64,000 bases of DNA from Chromohalobacter moromii (lineage in GTDB: Bacteria; Pseudomonadota; Gammaproteobacteria; Pseudomonadales; Halomonadaceae): NCBI RefSeq assembly GCF_023091865.1, contig NZ_JAHXDI010000002.1, forward strand, positions 434,001 through 498,000. The letters run 5' to 3'. The notes below the pieces were generated by a model, which searched no databases, was not told where the DNA came from, and saw only the letters and a list, made by a program, of their open reading frames with translations. This document shows, piece by piece, positions 35,128 to 45,865 of the stretch (within the stretch, counting starts at the first letter, position 1; each line of letters opens with the position of its first letter). The translations under genes and the position numbers were made by a program.

Positions 35128-37479
35128 TCAACTCGTGGCGAGCATTCCCGTGGCGCTCTCGACTTCTTCGCTCGACATCAGCGATAAGGTGACCGGTATC
35201 GACTTGCCGGCGATGGTATTGCTTTGGCGGTCCCGGTTGGTGACTGGAATCAGGTCGTTCACTTCCGGGTAGTACGCGCCCAGGCAGTTCTCGGGTAAAT
35301 CATAGGCGATGAGCTTGAAACCGGATACCTGGCGTTCGATGCCATCGTCGCTGACGGCGGTCAACGTGACGCGATGTCCCGCCTCGAAGCCGTGTTTCTC
35401 CATGTCCGCGGGATTCATCATCACCACGCTGCGGGTGCCATAAATGTCACGATAGCGATCATCGTATGAATATACGGTGGTGTTGTACTGGTCGTGGCCG
35501 CGGATCGAGAGCAGTTGGAAGTGCGTATCGTCGGGGTCAGAGTCGTCCTCGGTGAGCATGTCGCCGGGGAACAGGAAATTAGCCTTGCCCGAATCGGTGT
35601 GCCAGAGACGGTCACGCGCGGCGATATCGAGATGAAACACGCCTTCGGCGTCGAGCCGGCGGTTGTAGTCGCGAAACGTCTCGGGCTGTGTGGCTTCGAT
35701 CTTGTCGCGAATGCGTGCGTAATCCTCGCATAACCACTCCCAATCGACCTTGGGGTTGGGGGGGAGCGTGGCCCGCGCTAGCCCGGCGACGATGGCGATC
35801 TCCGAACGTAAATGCGGTGAGGCCGGCTCCAGTGCGCCGGTCGAGGCCTGCACGTTGCACATGCCGTCCTCGATGGTGATGGTTTGTTCGACCCCGGCCT
35901 GGACATCTTTCTCGGTACGCGCCAAAGGCGGCAGCAAGTAAGCGGCCTTGCCGTGAAGCAGGTGGCTTCGATTGAGCTTGGTGGCGATCTGCACGGTCAA
36001 CGGAATATGTTTGACGCGTGCGGCGACGCGCGCCTGATCCGAAATCGCACGGAAGAAGTTGCCGCCCATGCCGAGAAAGGCGTCGACCTCGTCGCGCAGG
36101 ATGGCCTCGCAGCATAGCGCGACGTCGTGGCCGTGCTCGCGACGGCAGTCGATGCCGAAGACCTCGTCCAGCTTCGACAGGAACGCCTCGCCGGATTTGT
36201 GAAAGATCCCCACGGTGCGATCGCCCTGGACGTTGGAGTGGCCGCGTACCGGGCAGGCGCCGGCCCCCCGGCGACCGATATGACCGCCCATCAACAGCAG
36301 ATTGAGAATCTGGTGGACGTTGTCGCCACCGCGTATGTGCTGGGTAATGCCCATGCCCCAGCAGCATATAACGCGCTCGGCACGCATCCATGCCGCGGCG
36401 GCGTCCTCCATGGCCGCGCGCTCGAGGCCACTATGCCGTTCGAGACGTTCCCAGGACAGCGCTCGGCAATGCGCAGCGAAGTCATCGAAACCGGCGGTAT
36501 GCATACTGATGAAGTCGTGATCGATCACGCCCCGACGCCCGTCTTGGCGTGCTTGATCGTCGGCCTCCAGAATACGCTTGCACATGCCCTGAATCGCAGC
36601 GATATCCCCACCGATACGCAGTTGATGATATTGGCTGCTGATCGGTACACCGCGGTTGGTCAGCATATCGCGTGGCGTCTGCGGGTTGGCGAACTTGACC
36701 AGCGCTCGCTCGCGCAATGGGTTGAAGGTGATGACTTCCGCCCCTCGCTGGCGCGCCTCATGGAGCAGGCCCATCATGCGCGGGCTGTTGGTGCCGGCGT
36801 TCTGACCGAAGAGGAAGATTGCATCGGCATGCTCGAAGTCTTCCAGCGTGGTGGTGGCCTTGCCCACACCGATGCTCTGGGGGAGCGCCACGGTGGTCGT
36901 CTCGTGACACATGTTGGAACAATCGGGAAAATTGTGCGTGCCGAGCATGCGACCGAATAGCTGCCACAGAAACGCCGCTTCGTTGGAGGTGCGCCCCGAC
37001 GTATAAAGCTCGACTTTCTGAGGATCGTAGGTTTTGAGGCGCTCGCCGATCTCGCGAAAGGCTGTGTCCCAGTCGATGGGATCGTATTTGTCGGTGGTGG
37101 CGTTGTAGCGCATGGGATGCGTCAACCGGCCTTGCTTCTCGAGCGCGTGATCCGACCAGTCAAGAAGTTCGCTCAGCGTGTGTTTGGCGAAGAACTCCGG
37201 GGTGGTGCGTGCCGCCGTAGCTTCCCACGCCACTGCCTTGGCGCCGTTCTCGCAGAATTCCGCCGGGCCGGGCTTTTCAGGATTGGGCCAGGCACAGCTT
37301 GGGCATTCGAATCCGCCCTTGGGTTGATTGATCTTCAGCATCAAGGAATTGCCCTTGAAGGGCACTTTCTCGCGCAGAAAGTGCGTCTCGGTGGCTTGGA
37401 TCGATTGCCAGCCTCCACCCGGGGCATCGTGCGCACTTTGCTGGCCGTGTACTGCATCATCCGTGAGCGAACGTGCCAT
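35128..37479 (-). CDS. ydeP: FdhF/YdeP-type molybdopterin oxidoreductase
   Basis: A 783 aa molybdopterin-guanine-dinucleotide oxidoreductase of the YdeP family. The N-terminus has Cys59, Cys62 and Cys76 (CPSC...FCENG), and the predicted Mo-ligand cysteine is Cys191 in DCSNMCHETT, at the position of selenocysteine in FdhF. Further signatures are GQNAGTNSPRMMGLLHEA and CWGMGITQHIRGGDNVHQILNLLLMGGHIGRRGAG. Members are linked to acid resistance in enterobacteria, but the substrate is unknown. The ATG at 37479 has GGAGGAG upstream. No small electron-transfer subunit is encoded beside it. Molybdate importer genes lie 15 kb away. Confidence 0.86.
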   Translation of the reverse strand: MARSLTDDAVHGQQSAHDAPGGGWQSIQATETHFLREKVPFKGNSLMLKINQPKGGFECPSCAWPNPEKPGPAEFCENGAKAVAWEATAARTTPEFFAKHTLSELLDWSDHALEKQGRLTHPMRYNATTDKYDPIDWDTAFREIGERLKTYDPQKVELYTSGRTSNEAAFLWQLFGRMLGTHNFPDCSNMCHETTTVALPQSIGVGKATTTLEDFEHADAIFLFGQNAGTNSPRMMGLLHEARQRGAEVITFNPLRERALVKFANPQTPRDMLTNRGVPISSQYHQLRIGGDIAAIQGMCKRILEADDQARQDGRRGVIDHDFISMHTAGFDDFAAHCRALSWERLERHSGLERAAMEDAAAAWMRAERVICCWGMGITQHIRGGDNVHQILNLLLMGGHIGRRGAGACPVRGHSNVQGDRTVGIFHKSGEAFLSKLDEVFGIDCRREHGHDVALCCEAILRDEVDAFLGMGGNFFRAISDQARVAARVKHIPLTVQIATKLNRSHLLHGKAAYLLPPLARTEKDVQAGVEQTITIEDGMCNVQASTGALEPASPHLRSEIAIVAGLARATLPPNPKVDWEWLCEDYARIRDKIEATQPETFRDYNRRLDAEGVFHLDIAARDRLWHTDSGKANFLFPGDMLTEDDSDPDDTHFQLLSIRGHDQYNTTVYSYDDRYRDIYGTRSVVMMNPADMEKHGFEAGHRVTLTAVSDDGIERQVSGFKLIAYDLPENCLGAYYPEVNDLIPVTNRDRQSNTIAGKSIPVTLSLMSSEEVESATGMLATS

Positions 37480-37634
37480 GCTGACTCCTCCTGCGGTCAC
37501 CCACCTACGAAGAATACGATACGTCGCGAACTCATCGTATGGTGGCTAGTAAGTATGTGACTAGCGAGTATGGCAACGAAAAAACGATCTTGCAGGGCCG
37601 ATAAGGGAGAAGTGGAGGAAAGGATAGGGAAGCG

Positions 37635-37657
37635 GAGACACGCCTGCGGCGTGTCTC
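37635..37657 (-). terminator. Hairpin after glcG
   Basis: GAGACACGCC pairs with GGCGTGTCTC across a 3-nt loop, 15 bp beyond the glcG stop in the minus direction. No long T-tract. It probably ends the glcDEFG transcript before the YdeP gene. Confidence 0.6.
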
Positions 37658-37672
37658 ACGTCGCGCGAAGGG

Positions 37673-38074
37673 TCACGCCAAGGCGGCGACGGCGACCTTG
37701 GCGACTTGCACGTCTTGATCGGGCTTGACGCCGGAAACGCCGACGCTGGCGATGACGTTACCCTCGACGACCACCGGCACGCCACCGGCGAGCAGCGCCT
37801 GCATCGGTGCGCTGACGAAGGCGGTGCGGCCATTGTTGATCATGTCCTCGAAGGCCTGGGTTTCCTTGCGGCCGATGGCGGCGTTGCGGGCCTTTTCGGT
37901 GGCAATCCCGGCGCTGAATGGGGCCGCGCCGTCCAGGCGGCGCAAGCCGAGCAGATGGCCGCCGGCATCGGCTACGGCGATGGTCACCGCCCAGCCATTG
38001 GCCTCGGCTTCCTGTTGCCCGGCGTCGAGCAGTCGGTTGACGTCACTGAGTTCGAGTACGGCTTGAGTTTTCAT
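37673..38074 (-). CDS. glcG: GlcG/HbpS-family protein
   Basis: A 133 aa protein of the GlcG/HbpS fold, with AVTIAVADAGGHLLGLRRLDGA and the C-terminal VVEGNVIASVGVSGVKPDQD. Some family members bind heme; the role of GlcG in glycolate use is unclear. It is the last gene of a glcD-glcE-glcF-glcG operon, 32 bp after glcF, in the order seen in E. coli. Confidence 0.88.
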   Translation of the reverse strand: MKTQAVLELSDVNRLLDAGQQEAEANGWAVTIAVADAGGHLLGLRRLDGAAPFSAGIATEKARNAAIGRKETQAFEDMINNGRTAFVSAPMQALLAGGVPVVVEGNVIASVGVSGVKPDQDVQVAKVAVAALA

Positions 38075-38106
38075 GCAGGTCTCCTGTGGGAAATGTGAGC
38101 TACGAG

Positions 38107-39375
38107 CTACGGGACACTCGCAGCTCGAGGCGCGTCGCTCGTGGCCGGGGTCAGAGCCTCATCGACGATTTCGATCCAGTGTCGGACCGGGGTGCGGCCT
38201 GCACCTGCCAAGTGAGTCTGACAGCCAATGTTGGCGGTGACGATCTGCTCGGGGTGACCGGCCTCGAGCGCGTCGAGCTTGTCGTCGCGCAATTGTGTTG
38301 CCAAGGCGGGCTGGGTGATCGAGTAGGTCCCCGCCGATCCACAGCATAGATGGGGATCGCGCACCGGGGACAGTGTGAACCCCAGGCGGCCGAGCACGCT
38401 TTCCACCGCGCCGCCCAGTTTCTGGGCGTGCTGCAGCGTGCAAGGGCAATGGAAGGCGAGTCGTGCGTCGCCGTGAATCGCCAATGCGTCCAGGTCTTCT
38501 TCCCGCAGGATTTCCACCAGGTCCTTGGCCAGGGCGCTGATGTGTTTGGCCTTGTCGGCGTAGCGCGGGTCGTCGGCGAGCATGTCGCCGTATTCTTTGA
38601 CGAAAGCCCCGCAGCCACTGGCAGTCTGCACGATGGCTTCGACGCCTTGGTCGATGTATGGCCACCAGGCGTCGATGTTGGCCCGCATGCGCTCGCGGCC
38701 AGCCTCTTGGGCATTGAGATGATAGTCGATGGCGCCGCAGCAGCCTGCCGCGGGGGCTGAGTTCAGGGCAATGCCCAGCCGGTCGAGAACGCGGGTCGCG
38801 GCGTCATTGGTGTTCGGGGACAATCCCGGTTGCACGCAGCCCTCGAGCACGAGCATGCGACGGTTGTGCGTCGTGGGCGCGGTACGTCCCGCACGGTACT
38901 CGCGGGGCGGAATCTTGGCCTTCAGCGAGGTCGGCGCCAGCGGTCGGAAGGTCTGGCCCAGGGCGAGCAACGCTTGAAACCGCTGCGGTTCGACCAGTGC
39001 CTTGCGTAGACCATAACGCAAGGCACGCTCCTTGTAGGAACGCCCGACGCGACGCTCGACCTCGGCGCGCCCGATGTCGAGCAGTTTGTGGTACTCGACC
39101 CCCGAGGGGCAGGTGGTCTCGCAGTTGCGACAACTCAGGCAGCGGTCGAGGTGGGTTTGCGTTTCTTGCGTGACCTGGTCGTCATCGTCGCGGCTTTCGA
39201 GCAGCTCTTTCATCAGGTAGATGCGCCCGCGCGGGCCGTCGCGCTCGTCGCCCAGCAGTTGATAGGTCGGGCAGGTGGCGTTGCAGAAGCCGCAGTGCAC
39301 GCACGATCGCAGGACGCGGTCGGCCTCGCGAATGTGCGGTTGGCGCAGCGCCTCGTCGGAAAAATTCGTCTGCAT
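38107..39375 (-). CDS. glcF: Glycolate oxidase iron-sulfur subunit
   Basis: A 422 aa subunit with two 4Fe-4S motifs, CVHCGFCNATCPTYQ (near residue 30) and CLSCRNCETTCPSGVEY (near 84), and the CCG-domain motifs APAAGCCGAIDYHL and DPHLCCGSAGTYS that bind further cofactors. It passes electrons from GlcD/GlcE to the respiratory chain. It starts 2 bp after glcE, so coupling is tight. Confidence 0.93.
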   Translation of the reverse strand: MQTNFSDEALRQPHIREADRVLRSCVHCGFCNATCPTYQLLGDERDGPRGRIYLMKELLESRDDDDQVTQETQTHLDRCLSCRNCETTCPSGVEYHKLLDIGRAEVERRVGRSYKERALRYGLRKALVEPQRFQALLALGQTFRPLAPTSLKAKIPPREYRAGRTAPTTHNRRMLVLEGCVQPGLSPNTNDAATRVLDRLGIALNSAPAAGCCGAIDYHLNAQEAGRERMRANIDAWWPYIDQGVEAIVQTASGCGAFVKEYGDMLADDPRYADKAKHISALAKDLVEILREEDLDALAIHGDARLAFHCPCTLQHAQKLGGAVESVLGRLGFTLSPVRDPHLCCGSAGTYSITQPALATQLRDDKLDALEAGHPEQIVTANIGCQTHLAGAGRTPVRHWIEIVDEALTPATSDAPRAASVP

Positions 39376-39377
39376 GG

Positions 39378-40502
39378 CTATAGCCCCTCATAGAGTCGCC
39401 CGGGATTGAAGATCCCCTTGGGGTCGAGCTTGGCCTTGAGCTGGCGATGATATTTGTCCAACACCACGGAAAGCGGTGTGAACGGCGCGTCGACGCCGTG
39501 CGCTCGGTCACGGTCGACAAGGGTGGCATGGCCGCCGGCCTGAGCGGCGTGCTGGCGAATCGTCGCGGCGGGAAGCTCGCTGCGCAGCCAGCGTTGGGCA
39601 CCGGCCCAGTCGACGAGCGTATCGCCGTCGAGTGCCAGGGGCGGTGCGCGATGCGGTAGCGACAGCCGCCAGAGCGGGCGGTCGTCGTGTCGGCGCGAGA
39701 AGAACGCCAGTTCGAGTTCGCGCAGTTGCGTCCAGAACGCCGTATCGTCCGGCTCGCCACCCAGTTGCGCCTGGGTATTGGCCACCGAGCTGGCGCCCCC
39801 CTCGAGCCGCAGGTGCAAGGTCTCGCCGTCGTGGGCGGCGCCGGTGATGGGCATCGGCTTGCGTCCCCATTCGGCGAGGCGTGCCATGGCGTCGCCCAGC
39901 CCCATCTCGAGGCGCAACGTGGCGCTGGCGGCGGGGCGCGGCAACACCTTGAACGAGACTTCGTCGATGATGCCGAGCGTACCCTGGGCGCCGACCATGA
40001 GCCGCGAGAGGTCGTAACCGGCGACGTTTTTCATGACCTCGCCACCGAAATGCAGCCGCTTGCCGTCATGGGTGATCATGCGTGTGCCGAGCACGAAATC
40101 GCGCACGCTGCCGGCCCACGGACGGCGTGGGCCGGAAAGCCCGCAGGCCACCGTGCCGCCCACGGTCGCGTTCTCGCCGAAATGGGGTGGTTCGAAGGCC
40201 AGTTGCTGTCCCTCTTGGGCCAGTGCGGCTTGCAGATCGGCCAGGCGGGTGCCGGCGCGTACCGTGACCACCAGTTCGACGGGATCGTAGTTGACGATGC
40301 CGGTGTGCTCGGCCAGCGAGAGCGTTTCGCCGATGACCGGTCGACCATAGAACCCCTTGCTGCCACTCCCGACGACGCGCAGCGCCGTGCCGGTCGCCGC
40401 GGCTTGACGCACGCGTTCGAGCAGGGCCTCGCTGGCATCGTGATCGCGCGCCGGCAAGGTGCGTGCGTCCTGTGGCGGATGTTGATCCTGTGGATGCGTC
40501 AT
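39378..40502 (-). CDS. glcE: Glycolate oxidase FAD-binding subunit
   Basis: A 374 aa FAD-binding PCMH-type subunit. Conserved regions are RVVGSGSKGFYGRP and FGENATVGGTVACGLSGPRRPWAGSVRDFVLG, where FAD binds, and the C-terminal NPGRLYEGL. It lacks most of the substrate half found in GlcD, as expected for GlcE. It lies 24 bp after glcD and 2 bp before glcF in the operon. Confidence 0.92.
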   Translation of the reverse strand: MTHPQDQHPPQDARTLPARDHDASEALLERVRQAAATGTALRVVGSGSKGFYGRPVIGETLSLAEHTGIVNYDPVELVVTVRAGTRLADLQAALAQEGQQLAFEPPHFGENATVGGTVACGLSGPRRPWAGSVRDFVLGTRMITHDGKRLHFGGEVMKNVAGYDLSRLMVGAQGTLGIIDEVSFKVLPRPAASATLRLEMGLGDAMARLAEWGRKPMPITGAAHDGETLHLRLEGGASSVANTQAQLGGEPDDTAFWTQLRELELAFFSRRHDDRPLWRLSLPHRAPPLALDGDTLVDWAGAQRWLRSELPAATIRQHAAQAGGHATLVDRDRAHGVDAPFTPLSVVLDKYHRQLKAKLDPKGIFNPGRLYEGL

Positions 40503-40526
40503 ATAGTCTCCTTCGCACGCATGCCG

Positions 40527-42026
40527 TTAGAAACGCGGCAACTCGGGGTGCGGCAATTGCCCCTGGTGAACGTGCATGGCGCCGAATTCGGCGCAGCGCG
40601 CCAGCGTCGGAATGTTCTTGCCGGGATTGAGCAGCCCGAGCGGATCGAAGGCGGCCTTGACGGCATGAAAGACCGTGATCTCGTCGGGGGAGAACTGGGC
40701 GCACATCTGGTTGATCTTCTCGCGTCCCACGCCATGCTCGCCGGTAATGCTGCCGCCGACCTCGACGCAGAGTTCGAGGATCTTGCCGCCCACTTCCTCG
40801 GCCAGTGCCAGTTCTCCCGGCGCATTGGCATCGAACAGAATCAGTGGGTGCATGTTGCCGTCGCCGGCATGGAAGACATTGGCCACGCGCAGACCGTGGG
40901 TTGCCGATAGGTCGGCGATGCCCTTGAGCACGCGCGGCAGCTCGCGCCGGGGAATGGTGCCGTCCATGCAATAGTAGTCGGGCGACATGCGCCCCACCGC
41001 GGGGAAGGCGTTCTTGCGTCCGGCCCAGAAGGTGGCGCGCTCGGCGTCGTCGCGGGCGAGCCGAATGTCGGTCGCGCCGGCGGCCTCGAGCACTCGGCGA
41101 ACCGTTTCGCAGTCATCGTGAACGTCGGCTTCTACGCCATCCAGCTCGCACAGCAGGATGGCCTCGGCCTCCACCGGGTAGCCGGCCTTGACGAAGTTCT
41201 CGGCGGCTTGAATGGCCAGCCGGTCCATCATTTCCAGGCCGCCGGGAATGATGCCGGCGGCGATGATGTCGCCCACTGCCTTGCCGGCCTTCTCGACGTC
41301 GTCGAAGCTGGCCATCAGTACCTTGGCGCTTTCCGGCTTGGGCAGCAGTTTGACGGTGATTTCAGTGATCACGCCGAGCATGCCTTCAGAGCCGGTGAAC
41401 AGCGCCAGCAGGTCGAAGCCCGGCGTATCCAGGGCTTCGCTGCCGAGCGTGATGTGCTCCCCTTCGATGGTCAGGATGTTCACCGCGAGCACGTTGTGCA
41501 CGGTCAGCCCGTACTTGAGGCAGTGCACGCCCCCGGCGTTCTCGGCGACGTTGCCGCCGATCGAGCAGGCGATCTGCGAGGAAGGGTCGGGTGCGTAATA
41601 CAGCCCATGAGGCGCAGCCGCTTCGGAAATCGCCAGATTGCGCACACCGGGCTGTACGCGTGCGGTGCGGGCGTCGGGGTCGATGTCGAGGATGCGGCTG
41701 AAGCGGGACATCACCAGCAGCACTCCCTTTTCGAGGGGCAGGGCGCCACCGGAGAGGCCGGTGCCCGCGCCGCGCGTGACCACCGGAACGCCCTGGGCGT
41801 GGCAGATGCCGAGCAGGGCTTCCACCTGTTCCAGGGTATCGGGCAGTGCCACGAGCATGGGCAGCACGCGGTATGCCGAGAGGCCGTCGCATTCGAAGGG
41901 ACGCAGGTCCTCCTCGCGATGCAGCAGCGTCATGTCGGGGAGATGCGCGGTCAGATGCGTGACAAGGGCATCCTTGTCGATCGCCGGCAGCGTGCCGTCC
42001 AGGCGTTCGTCAAAGAGGATGTTCAT
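40527..42026 (-). CDS. glcD: Glycolate oxidase catalytic subunit
   Basis: A 499 aa FAD-linked oxidase, identical in length to E. coli GlcD. The FAD site includes VTRGAGTGLSGGALPLEKGVL and SQIACSIGGNVAENAGGVHCLKYG; the C-terminus carries HAGDGNMHPLI and GSITGEHGVG metal/substrate-site motifs. It oxidises glycolate to glyoxylate (D-lactate is sometimes accepted). The ATG at 42026 has AAGGAG upstream. Its promoter carries a PdhR/LldR/GlcC-type operator at 42161. No glcB malate synthase or glcC regulator is in this window. Confidence 0.94.
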   Translation of the reverse strand: MNILFDERLDGTLPAIDKDALVTHLTAHLPDMTLLHREEDLRPFECDGLSAYRVLPMLVALPDTLEQVEALLGICHAQGVPVVTRGAGTGLSGGALPLEKGVLLVMSRFSRILDIDPDARTARVQPGVRNLAISEAAAPHGLYYAPDPSSQIACSIGGNVAENAGGVHCLKYGLTVHNVLAVNILTIEGEHITLGSEALDTPGFDLLALFTGSEGMLGVITEITVKLLPKPESAKVLMASFDDVEKAGKAVGDIIAAGIIPGGLEMMDRLAIQAAENFVKAGYPVEAEAILLCELDGVEADVHDDCETVRRVLEAAGATDIRLARDDAERATFWAGRKNAFPAVGRMSPDYYCMDGTIPRRELPRVLKGIADLSATHGLRVANVFHAGDGNMHPLILFDANAPGELALAEEVGGKILELCVEVGGSITGEHGVGREKINQMCAQFSPDEITVFHAVKAAFDPLGLLNPGKNIPTLARCAEFGAMHVHQGQLPHPELPRF

Positions 42027-42160
42027 GCGGTCTCCTTGGGCGATGCCGCCACGCGTGGGCGAGGGCGTTCGGCGCATGGCCTCGCCACTTATGGAAAGTG
42101 TTTCCATATTCTCTTATGGCATGCGGCCGTGCCTATTAGCCGAAAGCCTAATGATTGGAG

Positions 42161-42178
42161 AATTGGTCTTACCAATAA
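42161..42178. promoter_or_regulatory. GlcC/LldR/PdhR-type operator upstream of glcD
   Basis: AATTGGTCTTACCAATAA matches the FadR-subfamily GntR consensus with TTGGT and ACCAA half-sites, 135 bp before glcD. A sister site lies upstream of glcA, so one regulator, encoded elsewhere, probably controls both. Confidence 0.7.
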
Positions 42179-42193
42179 TGACTTCGCAGAAAA

Positions 42194-42221
42194 GCCCCGC
42201 CCGGCATGGCCGGGGCGGGGC
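42194..42221 (-). terminator. Intrinsic terminator after glcA
   Basis: A GC-rich stem (GCCCCGCCCGGC with GCCGGGGCGGGGC, one bulged base) around a short loop. In the minus direction it is followed by TTTTCT. It lies 43 bp beyond the glcA stop and before the glcD operator, so glcA and glcDEFG are separate transcripts. Confidence 0.75.
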
Positions 42222-42263
42222 GATAGTGTGTGCGATGATGTGAAAGCGCGTGGTGGTCAGGCG

Positions 42264-43958
42264 CTAGCCCATGAGCGGGTCGCTCACGCCGATCACGTAG
42301 AAGGCGATCAACCCGATGAGCCCCGTGAAGATCAGGTAGTACAGGGTGGGGAGGATCGTCTTGCGCAGCGTGGTGCCCTCGCGGCCCAGCAGCCCCACGG
42401 TGGCGGAGGCGGCGACCACGTTGTGAATGGCGATCATGTTGCCGGCGGCGGCGCCCACGGCCTGCAGGGCCACCATCATCGCGGTGGACACGCCCAGCGC
42501 TTCGGCGACGTTGAACTGGAAGTCCGAGAGCATCAGGTTGGACACCGTGTTGGAGCCGGCGATGAAGGCACCCAGCGCCCCGACGGCGGGCGAGAAGAAC
42601 GGATAGACGTGTCCCACGCCGTCGGCCACCAGTTGCGCCATGGCCACGGGCATCGACACCAGGTCCGCCTGGTTGACGCCGGAGTTGATCAGAATGCGCA
42701 CCATGGGCACGGTGAAGATCAGCACGAACCCGGCGCCCAGCAGCGTTTTGGTCGACTCGCTGAAGGCCGCCCCCAGCTCGCTGGCGCGCATGCGGTGGAG
42801 CAACACAGTGAGCAGCACCACGATGAGAATGATGCCGCCGGGAAGGTACAGCGGCTGAAGGCTGCCTGAAACGCCGCTCTCACCGAGGATGTCGTTCCAG
42901 CTCACGCTGAGCGACTGCAGTGTCGAAGTGACCGACGGCACAGTGCGCGAGATGACCAGCAGGACGGCCAGCAGCACGTAGGGCACCCAGCCCATGAAGA
43001 CCGACATCGGTGCCTTGCCGGCGACCTGATCCATCTTGATCTCCAGGTTCCCCAGCCATTCGTCCGGCCAGGTCGTGCTGTCCGGAAAATCCCAGGTGTC
43101 CTTGGGCAGCAGGAAACCTTTCTTGGCGGCCGGCACAACGATGGCCAGCCCGACCAGGGCGCCGATCATCGACGGGAACTCGGGGCCCAGAACGACGCCC
43201 ACCAGCGCGTACGGGACCACGAAGGCGACGCCGGTGAAGAGCGCGAACGGCGTGATCGACAGGCCTTCCTTCCAGGAGCGATTGGCGCCGAAGAAGCGCA
43301 CCATCACGATGACCATGATCAAAGGCATCAGGATGCCCACGATGGCGTGGGTGATGGCGACTTCCGAGGCGATCAGGCGAAAGAAGCTTTCCCAGCTCGA
43401 GCCGTTGGCGGTCAGTTGCTCGGTGATCGCATTGCGATTGAGGCCGCCGGTGACGCCGACCACGATGGGCGTGCCGACGGCGCCGAAGGAGACCGGCGTG
43501 GACTGGATCATCATGCCCACGGTGACGGCTCCCAATGCCGGGAAGCCCAGCGCAACCATCAGCGGTGCGGCGACGGCGGCAGGCGTGCCGAAGCCGGACG
43601 CCCCTTCGATGAAGCAGCCGAACAGCCACGCCACGATCAGCGCCTGAACGCGACGGTCGGGGCTGATGCTGGAGAAGCCGTTGCGGATGGCGGTGATCCC
43701 GCCGGAGTGCTTCAGGGTGTTGAGCAGCATGATGGCGCCGAAGATGATCCACAAAAGGCCCACGGTGAGGATCAATCCCTGGAACGTGGAAGCCAGCACC
43801 CGTGTGAAGGTCATGTCCCAGGCCAGCAGAGCGATCAGTGCCGTGACCAGAAACACCACGGGCATGGCGATCTTGGCCTGAACCCGGAAGCCAATCAGCA
43901 AGACGCCGGCCAGCACCAATGGCAGGAAGGCGAGTAGCGAGAGCAGCGTTTGATTCAT
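42264..43958 (-). CDS. glcA: Glycolate/L-lactate permease (LctP family)
   Basis: A 564 aa permease of the LctP family with about 12-14 membrane segments. Family regions include [56 protein letters not shown] and the C-terminal [19 protein letters not shown]. It imports glycolate or lactate with protons. Placement next to glcDEFG favours glycolate (GlcA). An operator of the type found at glcD lies 110 bp upstream of its start. Confidence 0.92.
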   Translation of the reverse strand: MNQTLLSLLAFLPLVLAGVLLIGFRVQAKIAMPVVFLVTALIALLAWDMTFTRVLASTFQGLILTVGLLWIIFGAIMLLNTLKHSGGITAIRNGFSSISPDRRVQALIVAWLFGCFIEGASGFGTPAAVAAPLMVALGFPALGAVTVGMMIQSTPVSFGAVGTPIVVGVTGGLNRNAITEQLTANGSSWESFFRLIASEVAITHAIVGILMPLIMVIVMVRFFGANRSWKEGLSITPFALFTGVAFVVPYALVGVVLGPEFPSMIGALVGLAIVVPAAKKGFLLPKDTWDFPDSTTWPDEWLGNLEIKMDQVAGKAPMSVFMGWVPYVLLAVLLVISRTVPSVTSTLQSLSVSWNDILGESGVSGSLQPLYLPGGIILIVVLLTVLLHRMRASELGAAFSESTKTLLGAGFVLIFTVPMVRILINSGVNQADLVSMPVAMAQLVADGVGHVYPFFSPAVGALGAFIAGSNTVSNLMLSDFQFNVAEALGVSTAMMVALQAVGAAAGNMIAIHNVVAASATVGLLGREGTTLRKTILPTLYYLIFTGLIGLIAFYVIGVSDPLMG

Positions 43959-44340
43959 GAAAGTGCCCCTGATTGTGTTGTTGTGCAGCGCAAAACGGAG
44001 GCAGGCGGATGTCGCCCGTCATCGAGCGAAAGATAAACGTGAAACGCAGAAAGGCCAATTAATGGGTAATTGGTATTACCAATAGTGTTGGCAAGCTAAC
44101 GGGTTTAAATTATCTTTCAAAATCAAATTTCTACGTGCTCTCTTGTGACCTTCGTCGGAGGCACATAGGGCTTTGACGAGGCGTTTCGTGCGGTATGAGT
44201 TCGACTAATAGACGATTCCCGCAAAGGACATCGCGGCAAGGATGCGTAGCGCATAGGCGCGATTGCGTGGCGTGTGGTAGCGTCGACTTCCTGGGCGTGG
44301 GCGCTTCCCCACGCGATGCATCTCGAGAAGGAGCGATGAC
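43959..44340. other. Divergent intergenic region between glcA and the GST gene
   Basis: 382 bp with no gene. It holds the operator at 44068 and, around 44098-44130, an AT-rich run (TTTAAATTAT, CAAAATCAAATTT) suited to the glcA promoter. The right half is GC-rich and ends with GAGAAGGAG, the ribosome-binding site of the GST-like gene. No other structure was recognised. Confidence 0.55.
44068..44084. promoter_or_regulatory. GlcC/LldR/PdhR-type operator upstream of glcA
   Basis: AATTGGTATTACCAATA, the same TTGGT-N4-ACCAA arrangement as the glcD site, in the leader of glcA. Two matching sites in one pathway support a common FadR-type GntR regulator. Confidence 0.7.
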
Positions 44341-45051
44341 ATGGCGTTGCAGATGTACGAGTTGAGCGGCCGTGACGAACGGCTGCGGTTTTCTCCCTAT
44401 TGCTGGCGCGTGCGCTATGCGCTGGCGCACAAGGGCCTGGAATGCGATTTCATTCCATGGCGATTTACCCAGAAAGAGGCGATCGCGTTTTCGGGGCAAG
44501 GCAAGGTGCCGGTACTCGTCGATGGCGAGACCACGGTCACCGATAGTTACGAGATCTTCCGTTATCTCGACCGTGAGTACCCGGACAAGCCGCTGCTGGG
44601 CGACGACACGGCCGAGTCACGGGCGCGCTTCTTCAAGTTCTACAGCGAGCGGGCCCTGGCGCCGGGGATCCTGCGCACCATCGTCATGGACTTGTTCAAC
44701 GTCGTGCATCCCGACGATCAGGCCTATTTTCGTGAGACGCGTGAAAAGGCGCTGGGACGCAGCCTCGAGGAAATGCACGCGCCCAGCAAAGGGCTCTCGG
44801 CACTCGATGCGGCCCTCGAGCCGCTGCGTGGGCGTCTCGAAGAGGCCGACTTCCTCGACGGCGAGGCGCCCGGTGGTGCCGACTACATGGTTTTCGGCCA
44901 TTTCATGTGGGCCCGCTGCGTGTCGGCGGCGGATCTCGTCTCCAATGCCGACCCGGTCTATGCCTGGATCGAGCGCATGCTGGATCAGCATGGTGGCGTA
45001 GGGCGCAATGCCACGCGCATCGTCGACATCGAGGGCGGCTATCCGGGTTGA
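44341..45051 (+). CDS. Glutathione S-transferase family protein (LigE/beta-etherase-like)
   Basis: A 236 aa GST. The glutathione-binding thioredoxin fold shows RFSPYCWRVRYALAHKGL (catalytic Ser/Cys region), GKVPVLVDGE with the cis-proline and TDSYEIFRYLDREYP with the Asp-Ser pair. The sequence resembles the LigE-like subgroup, though that does not prove etherase activity. GAGAAGGAG lies just before the start. The ydfG gene follows 54 bp later on the same strand. Confidence 0.83.
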   Translation: MALQMYELSGRDERLRFSPYCWRVRYALAHKGLECDFIPWRFTQKEAIAFSGQGKVPVLVDGETTVTDSYEIFRYLDREYPDKPLLGDDTAESRARFFKFYSERALAPGILRTIVMDLFNVVHPDDQAYFRETREKALGRSLEEMHAPSKGLSALDAALEPLRGRLEEADFLDGEAPGGADYMVFGHFMWARCVSAADLVSNADPVYAWIERMLDQHGGVGRNATRIVDIEGGYPG

Positions 45052-45864
<813 letters not shown>

Positions 45865-45865
45865 G

